A stretch of DNA of 64,000 nt from a bacterium (GCA_035295165.1 DATGJN010000073.1:37340-101339), one strand, 5' to 3'; positions 16,004 to 24,379 are shown, numbered from the stretch's first letter. Made by a program: numbers and translations. Notes: generated by a model not told the origin, from the sequence alone.

Positions 16004-16981
16004 CTACGAACTTCTCGGATGCAACGCCGACCGCGCGGCGATCCCGAACGCCCGCTCTGCGTTTTTCCAGTAGATCTGCGACAGCACGTCTTCGGGGAGG
16101 TCGAGGCCGCGCAGCATCGGAGTGCCGTCGGCGTCCGGATCCGGGATCGGCGACGGGCACTCGAGATCCGTTTCCCAGAACATCTGGTGCACCCAATAGC
16201 GCACCGTATAGCGCACGGGGTCGGACTCCTTCAGGACCACCTGGTCGGTCCCGAAGCAGATCCGCTCCGCCCACCGTCGGAAGAACTCCCTGGCCTGGAC
16301 CCGTTGTTTCCCCAGTTCACGGACGATCCACTTCGTCGCGCTCGTGTCTAGGTGGAGGTTCGGATACCGCTTCAACAGGTCCGTGAGGTGGTCCAGGTGC
16401 TCGGGATCGCCCCCCATGTGCGCGGCCAGGAACGGGACCCCGGGGAACTGCCGCAGGCGCGTCTCTAGCATCGGATACTGTTGCTGTTTCGTGCCGTACT
16501 TCGCGGGGTCGTATTTGCGCTCGAACCAGCGGTCGGGGTCGCTGACGTGGACCAGCACCCCGAGTCCGTGGTCGGCGATCGCCCGAAACACCGGGTCGAG
16601 CCGCGGGTCGTCGAAGAGCAGGTCCAGACGGTCGCGGACCCGCGGCGCGAACCAGAACTTGATGAGCGGCGCCCCGTGGGCACGCGCCTTCGGGATCATC
16701 CGGAGCGTCCGGTCCTCGAACGGCACGGGGGACTGCCAGTGCTCGCGCGCCGCGATCACGATCTCGTCCGGGTAACGCGCACGGAGCTCCACCCCCTCCT
16801 CGAGCGGCGTGATCGCGACGATTCGGTTGACGCCGTAGACCCGCGCCGCATCCACTAGTTCGTGGTTGGTGGCCGGTTCGGTCATGTGCGTGTGGACGTC
16901 CACGATGGGCCCGCGGACCTTGCGCGGCGGCGGCGTCCGGAACCCCGTGGCCTGTGCGTCGTCGAGCGGCTGTCCGTGCAT
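16004..16981 (-). CDS. Amidohydrolase family 2 (metal-dependent TIM barrel)
   Basis: A 325-residue protein of the PF04909 family (decarboxylases/hydrolases such as ACMSD and gamma-resorcylate decarboxylase). Seen: VDVHTHM (residues about 27-33, HxH metal site), LIKFWFAPRVRDRLD, GLGVLVHVSDPD (third ligand His), PFLAAHMGGDPEHLD (His) and CFGTDQVVLKESD (Asp). The insertion RWFERKYDPAKYGTKQQQYPM is characteristic of one subgroup of uncharacterised members. The ATG at 16981 follows GGGAG at 8 bases. Substrate unknown. It is divergent from the aldehyde dehydrogenase at 17193 (211 bases apart), so the pair may share regulation. Confidence 0.88.
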   Translation of the reverse strand: MHGQPLDDAQATGFRTPPPRKVRGPIVDVHTHMTEPATNHELVDAARVYGVNRIVAITPLEEGVELRARYPDEIVIAAREHWQSPVPFEDRTLRMIPKARAHGAPLIKFWFAPRVRDRLDLLFDDPRLDPVFRAIADHGLGVLVHVSDPDRWFERKYDPAKYGTKQQQYPMLETRLRQFPGVPFLAAHMGGDPEHLDHLTDLLKRYPNLHLDTSATKWIVRELGKQRVQAREFFRRWAERICFGTDQVVLKESDPVRYTVRYWVHQMFWETDLECPSPIPDPDADGTPMLRGLDLPEDVLSQIYWKNAERAFGIAARSALHPRSS

Positions 16982-17192
16982 TCCGATCTCCCGGGAGCGC
17001 CGCGTGCGTGCACGGCGGTCCCCGTTGGTGCACAACGCCCTGATCCATCGCAGGCTTCCAAGGGGAGGAGTTTCGTTTTGGCGGGCGGAAGACCCTCGCG
17101 CCGATATGGACCGCACGGCGCGGCGGGCTGCCCGGCCGCGCCCAGGACGCCACCGCGGGCCCGGCCCGCGACGCGAACGGCGAGGAGAATCC

Positions 17193-18647
17193 ATGAGCAC
17201 CGCGCAGGACGCGCAGCGCACCCGCGTTATCGTCGACACCAATCCCGCCGACTCCGGCGACGTGCTGGCCGAGGTGGCCTCGCAAACGGCCGCCGATGTC
17301 GCCCGCGCGATCGAGGGGGCCAAGCGCGCCTACCCCGCGTGGAGGGCCACGCCGCCGCCGGAGCGAGGACGGATACTCGCCCGCGCCGCGGCGCTCGCGC
17401 GGGCCAGGCTCGACGAGCTTGCGCGCCTGCTCACGCGCGAGGAGGGCAAGATCCTCAGCGAGGCGCGGGGCGAGGTGCTGAAAGGGATCAACCTGCTCGA
17501 GTGGTACTCGGGCGAAGGGTTCCGGCTCGGTGGCAAGACGCGGCCGTCGGAGATGCCGACCACGCTGCTGTGGACGATGCGGCAGCCCGTCGGCGTGGTC
17601 GCGGTGATCACGCCCTGGAACTTTCCCTGGGCGGAACCCGCGTGGAAGGTTGCCCCTGCGCTCGTCGCCGGCAACACGGTGCTCCTCAAGCCGGCGTCCC
17701 TCACGCCCCTCGTGGCCCAGCGGTACGTCGAGATTCTGACAGAAGCGGGCCTTCCGGACGGCGTGCTGACGTTGATCGTCGGGGCAGGTGGGGAGGTCGG
17801 GAATGCGTTGGTGACCGACCCCGAGATCCGCGCTGTGTCGTTTACGGGGTCGTGCGAGATCGGCGGCGACGTATATGCGCGCGCAGCCGGGCGCCTCGCC
17901 AAGGTCACGTGTGAGATGGGCGGGAAGAACGCCGTGGTGGTCATGCCCGATGCGGACCTGGACCTGGCCGCGACCGGGATTGCGCAGGGGGCGTTCGGGA
18001 GCACCGGCCAGCGTTGCACGGCGACGAGTTTGGGCGTCGTGCATCGCGACGTGTCGGCACGGATGCGCGACCTCGTCGTCGATCGGGCGCGGGCGCTTCG
18101 GGTCGGCAACGGGCTCGAGGACGGCGTCGAGATGGGGCCGCTCGTGGACGCCCACCAACTCGAGACCGTGCTCGGCTATATCGAGGCCGGCCGTCGCGAC
18201 GGCGCACGCCTGCTGACCGGCGGGCGTCGGCTCGCCGACGGGGCGCGGGCGCGCGGGTTCTTCGTCGAGCCCACCGTGTTCGCGGACGTGCGGCCCGCCC
18301 ACCGCATCGCGCGGGAGGAGATCTTCGGGCCCGTGCTGTCGCTGATCGAGGTGACATCTCTCGACGAGGCACTTGAGGTGACGAACGGCTTGCGCTACGG
18401 CCTCACGTCATCGATCTACGCCAGCGACGCGAACACGATCATGCGGTTCGTGGACGGGGTCGAGGCGGGGATGGTGCACGTCAACTCACCGACGGTCGGC
18501 GGCGAGGCGCAGATCCCGTTCGGGGGGATCAAGTGGAGCGGGGCCGGCGGTCGGGAGATGGCGGAGGAGGGCTTGGAGTTTTTCACCGAACTGAAGAGCG
18601 TGTTCTTCGACTACACCGGCCGCGCGCGCTCGGGCAACGTCTACTAG
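17193..18647 (+). CDS. NAD(P)-dependent aldehyde dehydrogenase
   Basis: A 484-residue ALDH-superfamily enzyme that oxidises an aldehyde to the acid. Seen: TPWNFPWAEPAWK (catalytic Asn), LLKPASLTPL (cofactor Lys), VSFTGSCEIG (Rossmann turn), CEMGGKN (general-base Glu) and GQRCTATS (nucleophile Cys). EEIFGPVLSLIEV and IPFGGIKWSGAGGREM follow. The closest familiar group is the 2-oxoglutarate-semialdehyde/succinate-semialdehyde dehydrogenases, but substrate is uncertain. GAGGAGAATCC precedes the ATG. It is the first gene of a run ALDH - M20 hydrolase - ECF transporter with short gaps or overlaps, so its aldehyde may derive from the imported compound. Confidence 0.93.
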   Translation: MSTAQDAQRTRVIVDTNPADSGDVLAEVASQTAADVARAIEGAKRAYPAWRATPPPERGRILARAAALARARLDELARLLTREEGKILSEARGEVLKGINLLEWYSGEGFRLGGKTRPSEMPTTLLWTMRQPVGVVAVITPWNFPWAEPAWKVAPALVAGNTVLLKPASLTPLVAQRYVEILTEAGLPDGVLTLIVGAGGEVGNALVTDPEIRAVSFTGSCEIGGDVYARAAGRLAKVTCEMGGKNAVVVMPDADLDLAATGIAQGAFGSTGQRCTATSLGVVHRDVSARMRDLVVDRARALRVGNGLEDGVEMGPLVDAHQLETVLGYIEAGRRDGARLLTGGRRLADGARARGFFVEPTVFADVRPAHRIAREEIFGPVLSLIEVTSLDEALEVTNGLRYGLTSSIYASDANTIMRFVDGVEAGMVHVNSPTVGGEAQIPFGGIKWSGAGGREMAEEGLEFFTELKSVFFDYTGRARSGNVY

Positions 18648-18692
18648 CGCGTGCACCGGCGCCCGCCCACGTCGTGCCGGTGCCATCGGTCG

Positions 18693-19922
18693 ATGAGTGA
18701 CGCCCCCCGCGCGGTTGACGACGCGTTGGCCGCCATCGACGACGCGTACGTGGTCGACCTGGCGCGCCGGCTCGTGCGGACGCCGAGCGTCTTTCGCCCG
18801 GGCGAGCCGGGCGGCGACGAGACCGCGGCGGCGGGTCTCGTGGCGTCGGAACTCCGCGCGCTCGGCCTCGAGGTCCACGTCGAGGAGGTCGCGCCGGGCC
18901 GCCCCAACGTGATCGGGGATTGGATCAGCGCCGCGCCCGGTCCCCTGCTGATCCTCGAAGGCCACACCGACGTCGTGACCGAGGGCGACGCGTCACTGTG
19001 GTCCGTGCCGCCGTTCGACGGCATCATCCGCGACGGGCGGCTCTACGGGCGCGGCGCGGCCGACATGAAGGGCGGCGTCGCCGCGGCGATCGCGGCCGTG
19101 CGTGCGCTGCGGGACGCCGGCGTCCAACTGCGCGGCCGCGTGCGCCTCGCGATCGTGGCGGACGAGGAAGGCATGATGCTCGGCATCAAGACGTTCGTCC
19201 GGAACGGTTGGGCCGACGGCGCCGTGGGCGCGATCATCTGCGAGCCCGAGGCGAACTGTCCCTGCCTGGTCCAGAAGGGCGCGATGCGGGCGGTGGCGCG
19301 GTTTCAGGGCCGCATGGCGCACGGGGCGATGCCCACGACCGGGATCAACCCGATTCCCTCGGCCGCCGCGTTCGTCGGGCGCGCCGCGGAGCTGGAGACG
19401 GCGTACGCGGCGCGGTACGGGGACCACCCGCTGCTCGGCCGGCCGAGCGTCACCCCGACGGTGTGCCGGGCCGGGGACCTCGCGCAACTGAACGTGATGC
19501 CGGCCGATGCGCTCGTCGCGCTCGACATCCGCACGATCCCCGGGCAGGCCCACGCGACGATTCACGCGGATCTCGACCGGGCCGCGGCGGCTGCCGCCGC
19601 GGCGGTGCCCGGCTGCCGGGGCGCGGTCGAGGTCATCGAGGAGCGGCCCTGGACCGAAACGTCTCCCGAGGCGGTCGTCGTGCGGGCGGTCGAGCAGGCG
19701 TGTCGCCGCGTCCAGGGGCGCGAGCCGGAACGTCGCGGGGTGCCCGGGGCGACCGACGGGACGTTTCTCAACGCCTGGGCGGCGGTGCCGATCGTGACGA
19801 TCGGCCCCGGCGACGTGACGATCCCGCATCAGGTCGACGAGTTCGTTCGGATCGCGGATCTCGTGGAGGCCGCTCGTATCTTCGCGGCCGCCGCTTGCTA
19901 CTGTCTCGGCGCTCCGTTGTGA
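18693..19922 (+). CDS. M20-family peptidase/deacylase (ArgE/DapE-like)
   Basis: A 409-residue di-zinc amidohydrolase. Seen: LILEGHTDVV (His and catalytic Asp), LYGRGAADMKGG (bridging Asp), VADEEGMM (catalytic Glu and metal Glu), ICEPEANCP (Asp/Glu position) and the final His in IPHQVDEFV. The lid/dimerisation domain spans about 190-300 (KGAMRAVARFQGRMAHGAMP, with its conserved His). Family members remove N-acyl, N-formyl or N-carbamoyl groups from amino acids and vitamins. The ATG at 18693 has a weak ribosome site. Its TGA overlaps the GTG of the first ECF ATPase, so hydrolysis and uptake are probably linked: the enzyme likely processes the ECF substrate or a precursor. Confidence 0.88.
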   Translation: MSDAPRAVDDALAAIDDAYVVDLARRLVRTPSVFRPGEPGGDETAAAGLVASELRALGLEVHVEEVAPGRPNVIGDWISAAPGPLLILEGHTDVVTEGDASLWSVPPFDGIIRDGRLYGRGAADMKGGVAAAIAAVRALRDAGVQLRGRVRLAIVADEEGMMLGIKTFVRNGWADGAVGAIICEPEANCPCLVQKGAMRAVARFQGRMAHGAMPTTGINPIPSAAAFVGRAAELETAYAARYGDHPLLGRPSVTPTVCRAGDLAQLNVMPADALVALDIRTIPGQAHATIHADLDRAAAAAAAAVPGCRGAVEVIEERPWTETSPEAVVVRAVEQACRRVQGREPERRGVPGATDGTFLNAWAAVPIVTIGPGDVTIPHQVDEFVRIADLVEAARIFAAAACYCLGAPL

Positions 19923-20770
19923 CCGGCGCCCCGCTGATCGCCTGCGAGGGCGTAGAGTTCGGGTACGGGGTTCGGTCGGACGGCGGAGCCCTCGTGCTGC
20001 GGGGCGTGTCCCTGCGGTTGGCGGGCGGCGAGCATGTGGCGATCATTGGTCCGAACGGCTCGGGGAAGTCCACGCTTGCGCGACATCTGAACGCCCTGTT
20101 GCGGCCGTGGGCCGGGACCGTTCGCGTCTGCGGGCTCGACACGCAAGATCCGGCGCACACGCGCGCGATCCGCCAAACGGTCGGGATGGTGTTCCAGCAT
20201 CCCGACAGCCAGATGGTCGCGACGATCGTCGAGGAGGATGTCGCGTTCGGTCCGGAAAACCTGGGCGTGCCCCACGAGGAGCTGCGCGAACGCGTGCGTG
20301 AGTCGCTGGCGTTCGTCGAGATGTGGGAGGATCGGGCCCGACCGCCGCACATGCTCTCGGCTGGGCAGAAGCAGCGCGTGGCGATCGCCGGCGTGCTGGC
20401 GATGCGGCCCGCGTGCGTGGTGCTGGACGAGGCGACCTCAATGCTCGACCCGCGGGGGCGCGAGGACATCGCGCGCATCGTCGCGGGCCTGCGCCGGAAG
20501 GGCACGGCGGTCGTGTCGATCACGCACTTGATGGGCGAGGCCGCGGTCGCGGACCGCGTCGTCGTGCTGGCGCGCGGCGCCGTCGTGGCGGAGGGGCCCC
20601 CGCGAGAGGTCTTTGCCGAGGCGGCCCGCCTGCAGGAGATCGGGTTGGACCTGCCGCCCGTGACCGCGCTCGCGCTGCGCCTCAGGCGCGAGATCCCAGA
20701 TTTTCCCGCGAACGTCCTGACCGTGGACGAGATCGTCGACGCCATCACCGCGCGCGCCGAGGCTCAATGA
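19919..20770 (+). CDS. ecfA1: ECF transporter ATPase A1
   Basis: A 283-residue ATP-binding subunit of an energy-coupling-factor (vitamin/metal) importer. Walker A GPNGSGKST (residues 44-52), Q-loop FQHPDSQMVATIVEEDVAFGP (the ECF-type Q-loop region that contacts EcfT), signature LSAGQKQRVAIAG, Walker B CVVLDEATSMLD and His switch SITHLM are all present. The C-terminal tail (FPANVLTVDEIVDAI) is typical of EcfA1. The GTG start overlaps the stop of the M20 gene (GTGA) and the end overlaps ecfA2 (ATGA). It forms a heterodimer with EcfA2 on the cytoplasmic face. Confidence 0.95.
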   Translation: MTGAPLIACEGVEFGYGVRSDGGALVLRGVSLRLAGGEHVAIIGPNGSGKSTLARHLNALLRPWAGTVRVCGLDTQDPAHTRAIRQTVGMVFQHPDSQMVATIVEEDVAFGPENLGVPHEELRERVRESLAFVEMWEDRARPPHMLSAGQKQRVAIAGVLAMRPACVVLDEATSMLDPRGREDIARIVAGLRRKGTAVVSITHLMGEAAVADRVVVLARGAVVAEGPPREVFAEAARLQEIGLDLPPVTALALRLRREIPDFPANVLTVDEIVDAITARAEAQ

Positions 20771-21708
20771 CGGCGCGGGACGCCGCCGGGGATCGAGGCC
20801 AGCCGGTGTCCGGCGGCACCGTGGGTCGGGACGCGGCGGGTCGCGCCGAACCGCTCATCCACGTCGAGGACCTGTGGCACACCTACATGAAGGGGACCCC
20901 GTTTGCGCAGACGGCGCTGCGCGGGGTGACGGTGGAGATCCGCGCCGGCGAGGTCGTCGGGATCATCGGCCACACCGGGTCGGGGAAGTCGACGCTGATG
21001 CAGTACCTGAACGGCCTGCTCCGGCCCGCGCGGGGCCGTGTACGTGTGGCGGGCCACGACTTGGCGCGCCCCGACGTCGACATCGCGGCGGTGCGCCGGT
21101 TCGTCGGCGTTGTGTTTCAGGATCCCGAGGACCAGGTGTTCGAGCCGCTCGTCGGGGACGACGTCGCCTACGGCCCGCGTCAGCTTGGGTGCGCCCCGGC
21201 GGAACTGCGTGAGCGCGTGCGCTGGGGGATGGACGCCGTGGGGCTTCCCTTCGAGGCGTTCAAGGATCGCTACACGTATACGCTGAGCGGCGGCGAGCTG
21301 CGCAAGACCGCGCTCGCCGGAGTGCTAGCGATGCGCCCGCAGGTGCTCGTGCTCGACGAACCCACGTCGGGGCTCGACCCCGGCGCCCGGCGGGACCTTC
21401 GGGAGCGGCTCCAGGCGCTGCGCGACCGCGACGGGCTCACCCTGGTCCTCGTGTCCCACGATATGGACGAGATCGCGCGCCTCAGCGACCGAGTGTACGT
21501 CCTGCACGCCGGCGCGGTCGTCGCCTCGGGCCCGCCGCGGGACGTGTTCGCCCGGGCCGACGCGCTGGCACCGTACGGGCTCATGCCGCCGCATGCAACC
21601 CAGGTGTGCGACCGCCTCCGGGCCCGCGGGCTGGCAGTGCGGGCCGACGCGCTCACGATTGAGGAAGCGGGGGACGCGATCGCGGCCCTGCTCCGGGGGA
21701 ACCGGTGA
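20767..21708 (+). CDS. ecfA2: ECF transporter ATPase A2
   Basis: The second ATPase of the ECF module, 313 residues, with an unusual 30-residue hydrophilic leader before the ABC domain begins at LIHVEDLWHTY. Walker A GHTGSGKST, Q-loop FQDPEDQVFEPLVGDDVAYGP, signature LSGGELRKTALAG, Walker B VLVLDEPTSGLD and His switch VSHDMDE are intact. The MPPHATQVCDRLRARGL tail matches EcfA2 proteins. Translationally coupled at both ends (ATGA with ecfA1, GTGA with ecfT), implying fixed stoichiometry of A1, A2 and T. Confidence 0.95.
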   Translation: MTARDAAGDRGQPVSGGTVGRDAAGRAEPLIHVEDLWHTYMKGTPFAQTALRGVTVEIRAGEVVGIIGHTGSGKSTLMQYLNGLLRPARGRVRVAGHDLARPDVDIAAVRRFVGVVFQDPEDQVFEPLVGDDVAYGPRQLGCAPAELRERVRWGMDAVGLPFEAFKDRYTYTLSGGELRKTALAGVLAMRPQVLVLDEPTSGLDPGARRDLRERLQALRDRDGLTLVLVSHDMDEIARLSDRVYVLHAGAVVASGPPRDVFARADALAPYGLMPPHATQVCDRLRARGLAVRADALTIEEAGDAIAALLRGNR

Positions 21709-22544
21709 ACGAGTTCGAGCTGCTCCGGAACATCACGATCGGTCAGTACTTGCCGACGGGCTCCTGCCTCCACCGGCTGGATCCCCGCGCCAAGATCGTC
21801 GCGGCGATCTTCGTGGTCGGCGCGGTCACGTTCACCCCGAGCCTCGTCGGCAACGCGTGCCTGTTGGTCGCGTGCCTCGCGATCGTGTGGCTCGGCCGCA
21901 TCCCCCTTTCGTACGCGCTGCGCGGCCTGCTGCCCGCGGTCCCGCTCCTGGTGGTCCTCGCGGTGATGCAGCTGCTGTTCTTCGGACGGAACTACGACCC
22001 GACGAGCCCGGTGGTGTTCCGATGGGGATGGATCGTCGTGACCGCCGCGGTGCTCAAGCTGGTCGTGATTTCCGCGGCGCGGTTCGTGGAGCTGCTGCTG
22101 GTGACGAGCGTCTTCACGCTCTCGACCAAGACGACCGAGCTCACGCTCGGCATTGAGAGCCTGCTCCGCCCGCTGCGGCGGCTGCGGGTGCCGGCGCACG
22201 AGCTCGCCCTGGTGGTCACAATCGCGATCCGGTTCGTGCCCACGCTCGCGCTCGAGGCGGAACGGCTGATGAAGGCCCAGGCGTCGCGCGGCGGACGCCT
22301 GGGCGCGAGCCGCTGGCGGCTCGTGACGCGCGTCCGGCAACTGCTGCCGATCCTCGTTCCGCTGTTCACGTTCGCGCTGCGGCGCGGCGAGGAGTTGATC
22401 GTCGCGATGGAGGCGCGCGCCTACACGGGCGGCGAGGGCCGGACCTCCTACACCGTGCTGCGCAGCGGGCCGGGCGACTGGGCCGCGGTCGCCGCCGGGG
22501 CGCTTTTCCTCGCGGCGATGCTGCTGGCGCCGTTTCCCGTTTGA
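21705..22544 (+). CDS. ecfT: ECF transporter transmembrane subunit T
   Basis: A 279-residue EcfT (CbiQ-like) membrane protein. Five to six hydrophobic helices surround a cytoplasmic coupling region that carries two Ala-Arg-Gly-like motifs: QASRGGRLG (residues about 188-196) and MEARAYTGG (about 228-236). These helices dock on the two ATPases. HRLDPRAKI near the N-terminus is the conserved EcfT opening. The GTG start overlaps the ecfA2 stop. The next gene encodes the S component after a 107-base folded spacer, giving a complete dedicated (group I-like) cassette. Confidence 0.95.
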   Translation: MNEFELLRNITIGQYLPTGSCLHRLDPRAKIVAAIFVVGAVTFTPSLVGNACLLVACLAIVWLGRIPLSYALRGLLPAVPLLVVLAVMQLLFFGRNYDPTSPVVFRWGWIVVTAAVLKLVVISAARFVELLLVTSVFTLSTKTTELTLGIESLLRPLRRLRVPAHELALVVTIAIRFVPTLALEAERLMKAQASRGGRLGASRWRLVTRVRQLLPILVPLFTFALRRGEELIVAMEARAYTGGEGRTSYTVLRSGPGDWAAVAAGALFLAAMLLAPFPV

Positions 22545-22567
22545 CGGAGCGTCCGAGTGAGCAGGGA

Positions 22568-22624
22568 GCGTGTCGGCGTATGGGGAATCCCGCGGCAGGC
22601 CCCGCTGGGGGTGGTCCGACACGC
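22568..22624 (+). promoter_or_regulatory. Structured RNA element before ECF S component
   Basis: GCGTGTCGG (22568-22576) pairs exactly with CCGACACGC (22616-22624). The 39 enclosed bases contain two adjacent small hairpins (GGG-AAT-CCC at 22583-22591 and GCGG...CCGC at 22592-22605), a three-way-junction shape. It ends 17 bases before the GGGAG ribosome site of the S gene. It could be an RNA switch or a stabilising intercistronic fold. It does not match TPP, cobalamin, THF or preQ1 motifs known to me. Confidence 0.4.
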
Positions 22625-22651
22625 ACCGTGGGATGAGGGGAGGGAGCGGTG

Positions 22652-23203
22652 ATGCAGGACGCAGGACGAAGTGCACTCTCCACCCGGGGCATCGTGATCT
22701 CCGCGGTCCTCGCGGCAGTCGCAATCTTCTTGGGCGCGACGCGCCTCGGGTTCATACCCACGCCGACGGGGATCGCCGCGACGATCATGCACGTGCCGGC
22801 GATCATCGGCGGCGTTCTGGAAGGGCCTGTCGTCGGCGGCATCATCGGGACGATCTTCGGACTGTACAGCTTCTTCTACGCCACCGTGCCGATGTTCAAA
22901 GACCCGATCGTGGCGATCCTGCCGCGTATTTTCATCGGCATCTTTGCGGCGTGGGCCTATCTGTCGCTGCGCCGGTCGAGCGAGTTCTGGGCGATCGTGG
23001 TGGCGGCGATCGTCGGCACCGCGACGAACACCGTGCTCGTGCTCGGGTTCGGCGTCGTCCGGCACTACCTGCCCGCCAAGGTGGCGTGGGTCGTCGGGGT
23101 CACGCACGGCATTCCGGAGGTGGTCGTCGCCGTGATCATCTCGGTCGCCGTCCTGGTCCCCTGGAAGCGCGCGCACCGCGGACAAGCGCGGGCGCGAGTC
23201 TAG
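22652..23203 (+). CDS. ECF transporter substrate-binding S component
   Basis: A 183-residue membrane protein with about six helices, of the PF12822-like group of ECF S components. The motif LGFIPTPTGIAATIMHVP followed by AIIGGVLEGPVVGG is shared by a large set of S proteins with no assigned substrate. It captures the solute and docks on EcfT. GGGAG lies 5-9 bases before the ATG (22652); the GTG at 22649 is also possible. The linked M20 hydrolase and aldehyde dehydrogenase suggest a small amide-containing vitamin precursor or amino-acid derivative, but this is inference. Confidence 0.88.
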   Translation: MQDAGRSALSTRGIVISAVLAAVAIFLGATRLGFIPTPTGIAATIMHVPAIIGGVLEGPVVGGIIGTIFGLYSFFYATVPMFKDPIVAILPRIFIGIFAAWAYLSLRRSSEFWAIVVAAIVGTATNTVLVLGFGVVRHYLPAKVAWVVGVTHGIPEVVVAVIISVAVLVPWKRAHRGQARARV

Positions 23204-23215
23204 CACAGCCCCGGC

Positions 23216-23249
23216 GCGGGCGACGGCCGCTGCGGCGGCCGCCGCCCGC
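23216..23249. terminator. Bidirectional hairpin between ecfS and queT
   Basis: GCGGGCG/CGCCCGC and CGGCCGC/GCGGCCG stack around one A-C mismatch with a TGCG loop (14 pairs). It lies between convergent genes with no T run, and is probably a shared terminator. Confidence 0.5.
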
Positions 23250-23260
23250 CCGGCGGGGAC

Positions 23261-23755
23261 CTATCGGGCGTCGGCCGCGCGGGCGCCCAGCACGCGGCGG
23301 AGCGCCAGGTGTACGGGCCACATCACCGGCACCCCCAGCACGATCAACAGCGCCTCGCTCGCCAGGATCGGCGGTGCGATCGCGGCGAACGGAGCGCGCA
23401 GCAGCACCGACAACATCGTCCCCACCGCCGCGGCGGTGATCGCCGCGTACACGGCGGCGCCGAGATACGCGTTGACCCGTCCCACCCGCCAGCACGCCCA
23501 CGCGCCGACCAAGTTGGCGAACGGCATCCACACGAGCTCCCACGGACCCGCGAACGGGCTGCCGAGATTCCCAAGGAAGTTGCCGATGACGAACGCGGGG
23601 ATGAGCTCGGGTTCCCAGAGGACCAGCGGTTTGAGCGTCTCGGCCAACCGCAACTGCAACGGTCCGTACGACGCGGGGGCGAGGTAGAGCGTCAGCGCGG
23701 CGTATGCGGCCGCCACCACCCCGATCTGAGCGATCCTGGCCACCGGCGTTCTCAC
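23261..23755 (-). CDS. queT: QueT-family transporter
   Basis: A 164-residue membrane protein of the QueT family (PF06177), S-component-like carriers for queuosine precursors such as preQ0/preQ1. Seen: LYLAPASYGPLQLRLAETL (the SYGPxQxRxxE family signature), WEPELIPAFVIGNFLGNLGSPF and a final helix ILASEALLIVLGVPVMW. Five hydrophobic segments. The GTG start (23753-23755) overlaps the queF stop, so the two are translationally coupled, supporting a queuosine role. In related systems QueT can share an ECF energy module; the ecfA1-A2-T genes close by (convergent) are a candidate but no data here prove sharing. Confidence 0.85.
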   Translation of the reverse strand: MRTPVARIAQIGVVAAAYAALTLYLAPASYGPLQLRLAETLKPLVLWEPELIPAFVIGNFLGNLGSPFAGPWELVWMPFANLVGAWACWRVGRVNAYLGAAVYAAITAAAVGTMLSVLLRAPFAAIAPPILASEALLIVLGVPVMWPVHLALRRVLGARAADAR

Positions 23756-24210
23756 CGCGGCGCTCCGGGCCAACGGACCCTGACGACGGTATGGATTCCC
23801 CCGCGCACCCGGTAGTCCAGGTCCACCTCCATCCACGCCGGCGCGCAGGAGGCGACGAGGTCCCCGAGGATGCGGTTCGCGGCGTGCTCCTGGTAGATGC
23901 CAACGGGTCGATACGTGAGCAGATAGAACTTCAACGACCGAAGCTCAAGGATCCGGTCCTGCGGCATGTACCGGACCGTGACCGTCCCGAAATCTGGCAG
24001 CCCGGACCACGGGCAGACCGCCGTGAACTCATCCGTCGAGATCTCGACGGTTGCCGGGGATCCCGGGTACTCGTAGGAAAACGTCTCCAGCACATCCGCC
24101 CGGATCGCCGACGTGTCGCGAATCTCGAGGTCCGGCGGAGCCGGCTCGCCCACGGCTCCCCGTCCGGCCACGGGGACGGCGGGCGGCCGTGTGTTCTGAT
24201 GGTGTGCCAC
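23752..24210 (-). CDS. queF: NADPH-dependent 7-cyano-7-deazaguanine reductase
   Basis: QueF reduces preQ0 (7-cyano-7-deazaguanine) to preQ1 in queuosine biosynthesis. The 152-residue unimodular form is present. Seen: FTAVCPWSGLPDFG with the thioimide-forming Cys, LELRSLKFYLLTYR (the family E-S-K-S-x-K-like region) and GIYQEHAANRI with the conserved Glu-His pair. The start is a GTG at 24208-24210, 8 bases after AAGGAG; an ATG 6 bases upstream is out of frame. Coupled to queT downstream. Other queuosine genes (queC, queD, queE, tgt) are not in the window, so the organism may salvage or encode them elsewhere. Confidence 0.95.
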   Translation of the reverse strand: MAHHQNTRPPAVPVAGRGAVGEPAPPDLEIRDTSAIRADVLETFSYEYPGSPATVEISTDEFTAVCPWSGLPDFGTVTVRYMPQDRILELRSLKFYLLTYRPVGIYQEHAANRILGDLVASCAPAWMEVDLDYRVRGGIHTVVRVRWPGAPR

Positions 24211-24234
24211 GTCATGGGCTCCTTTTCGAAGAAA

Positions 24235-24263
24235 TTGAACCCCTGGTCGTCCTGTGGTAGAAT
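24235..24263 (+). promoter_or_regulatory. Sigma-70 promoter of DEAD-box-like gene
   Basis: TTGAAC (24235-24240), 17-base spacer, TAGAAT (24258-24263), in the shared region between divergent queF and the DEAD-box-like gene. A start near 24270 would give a leader of about 130 bases. Confidence 0.7.
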
Positions 24264-24300
24264 AGTAGCAGAAAGTTCACTTTTTCGCGTCCTTTGACGG

Positions 24301-24379
24301 CGGGAGGCCGAAGGGCTCTCCCGTTCTGTGTGTGTCCCAGACCCCCGGTCTCGCGCGTCTGCGGGCACACGACGCAGAC
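24301..24379 (+). promoter_or_regulatory. Structured 5' leader of DEAD-box-like gene
   Basis: Two hairpins lie in the predicted leader. The first is 24301-24323 (CGGGAGGCC pairing with GGC-T-CTCCCG, GAAG loop, one bulge). The second is 24357-24379 (7-bp stem GTCTGCG/CGCAGAC, 9-base loop). Helicase genes often carry such autoregulated or cold-responsive leaders. Confidence 0.4.

Noticed and set aside
24211..24300. preQ1 riboswitch in the queF leader
   Set aside because: The minus-strand leader has a GGGGTTC stretch and an A-rich patch before the ribosome site, but no downstream strand complements the first stem as the preQ1-I pseudoknot needs.
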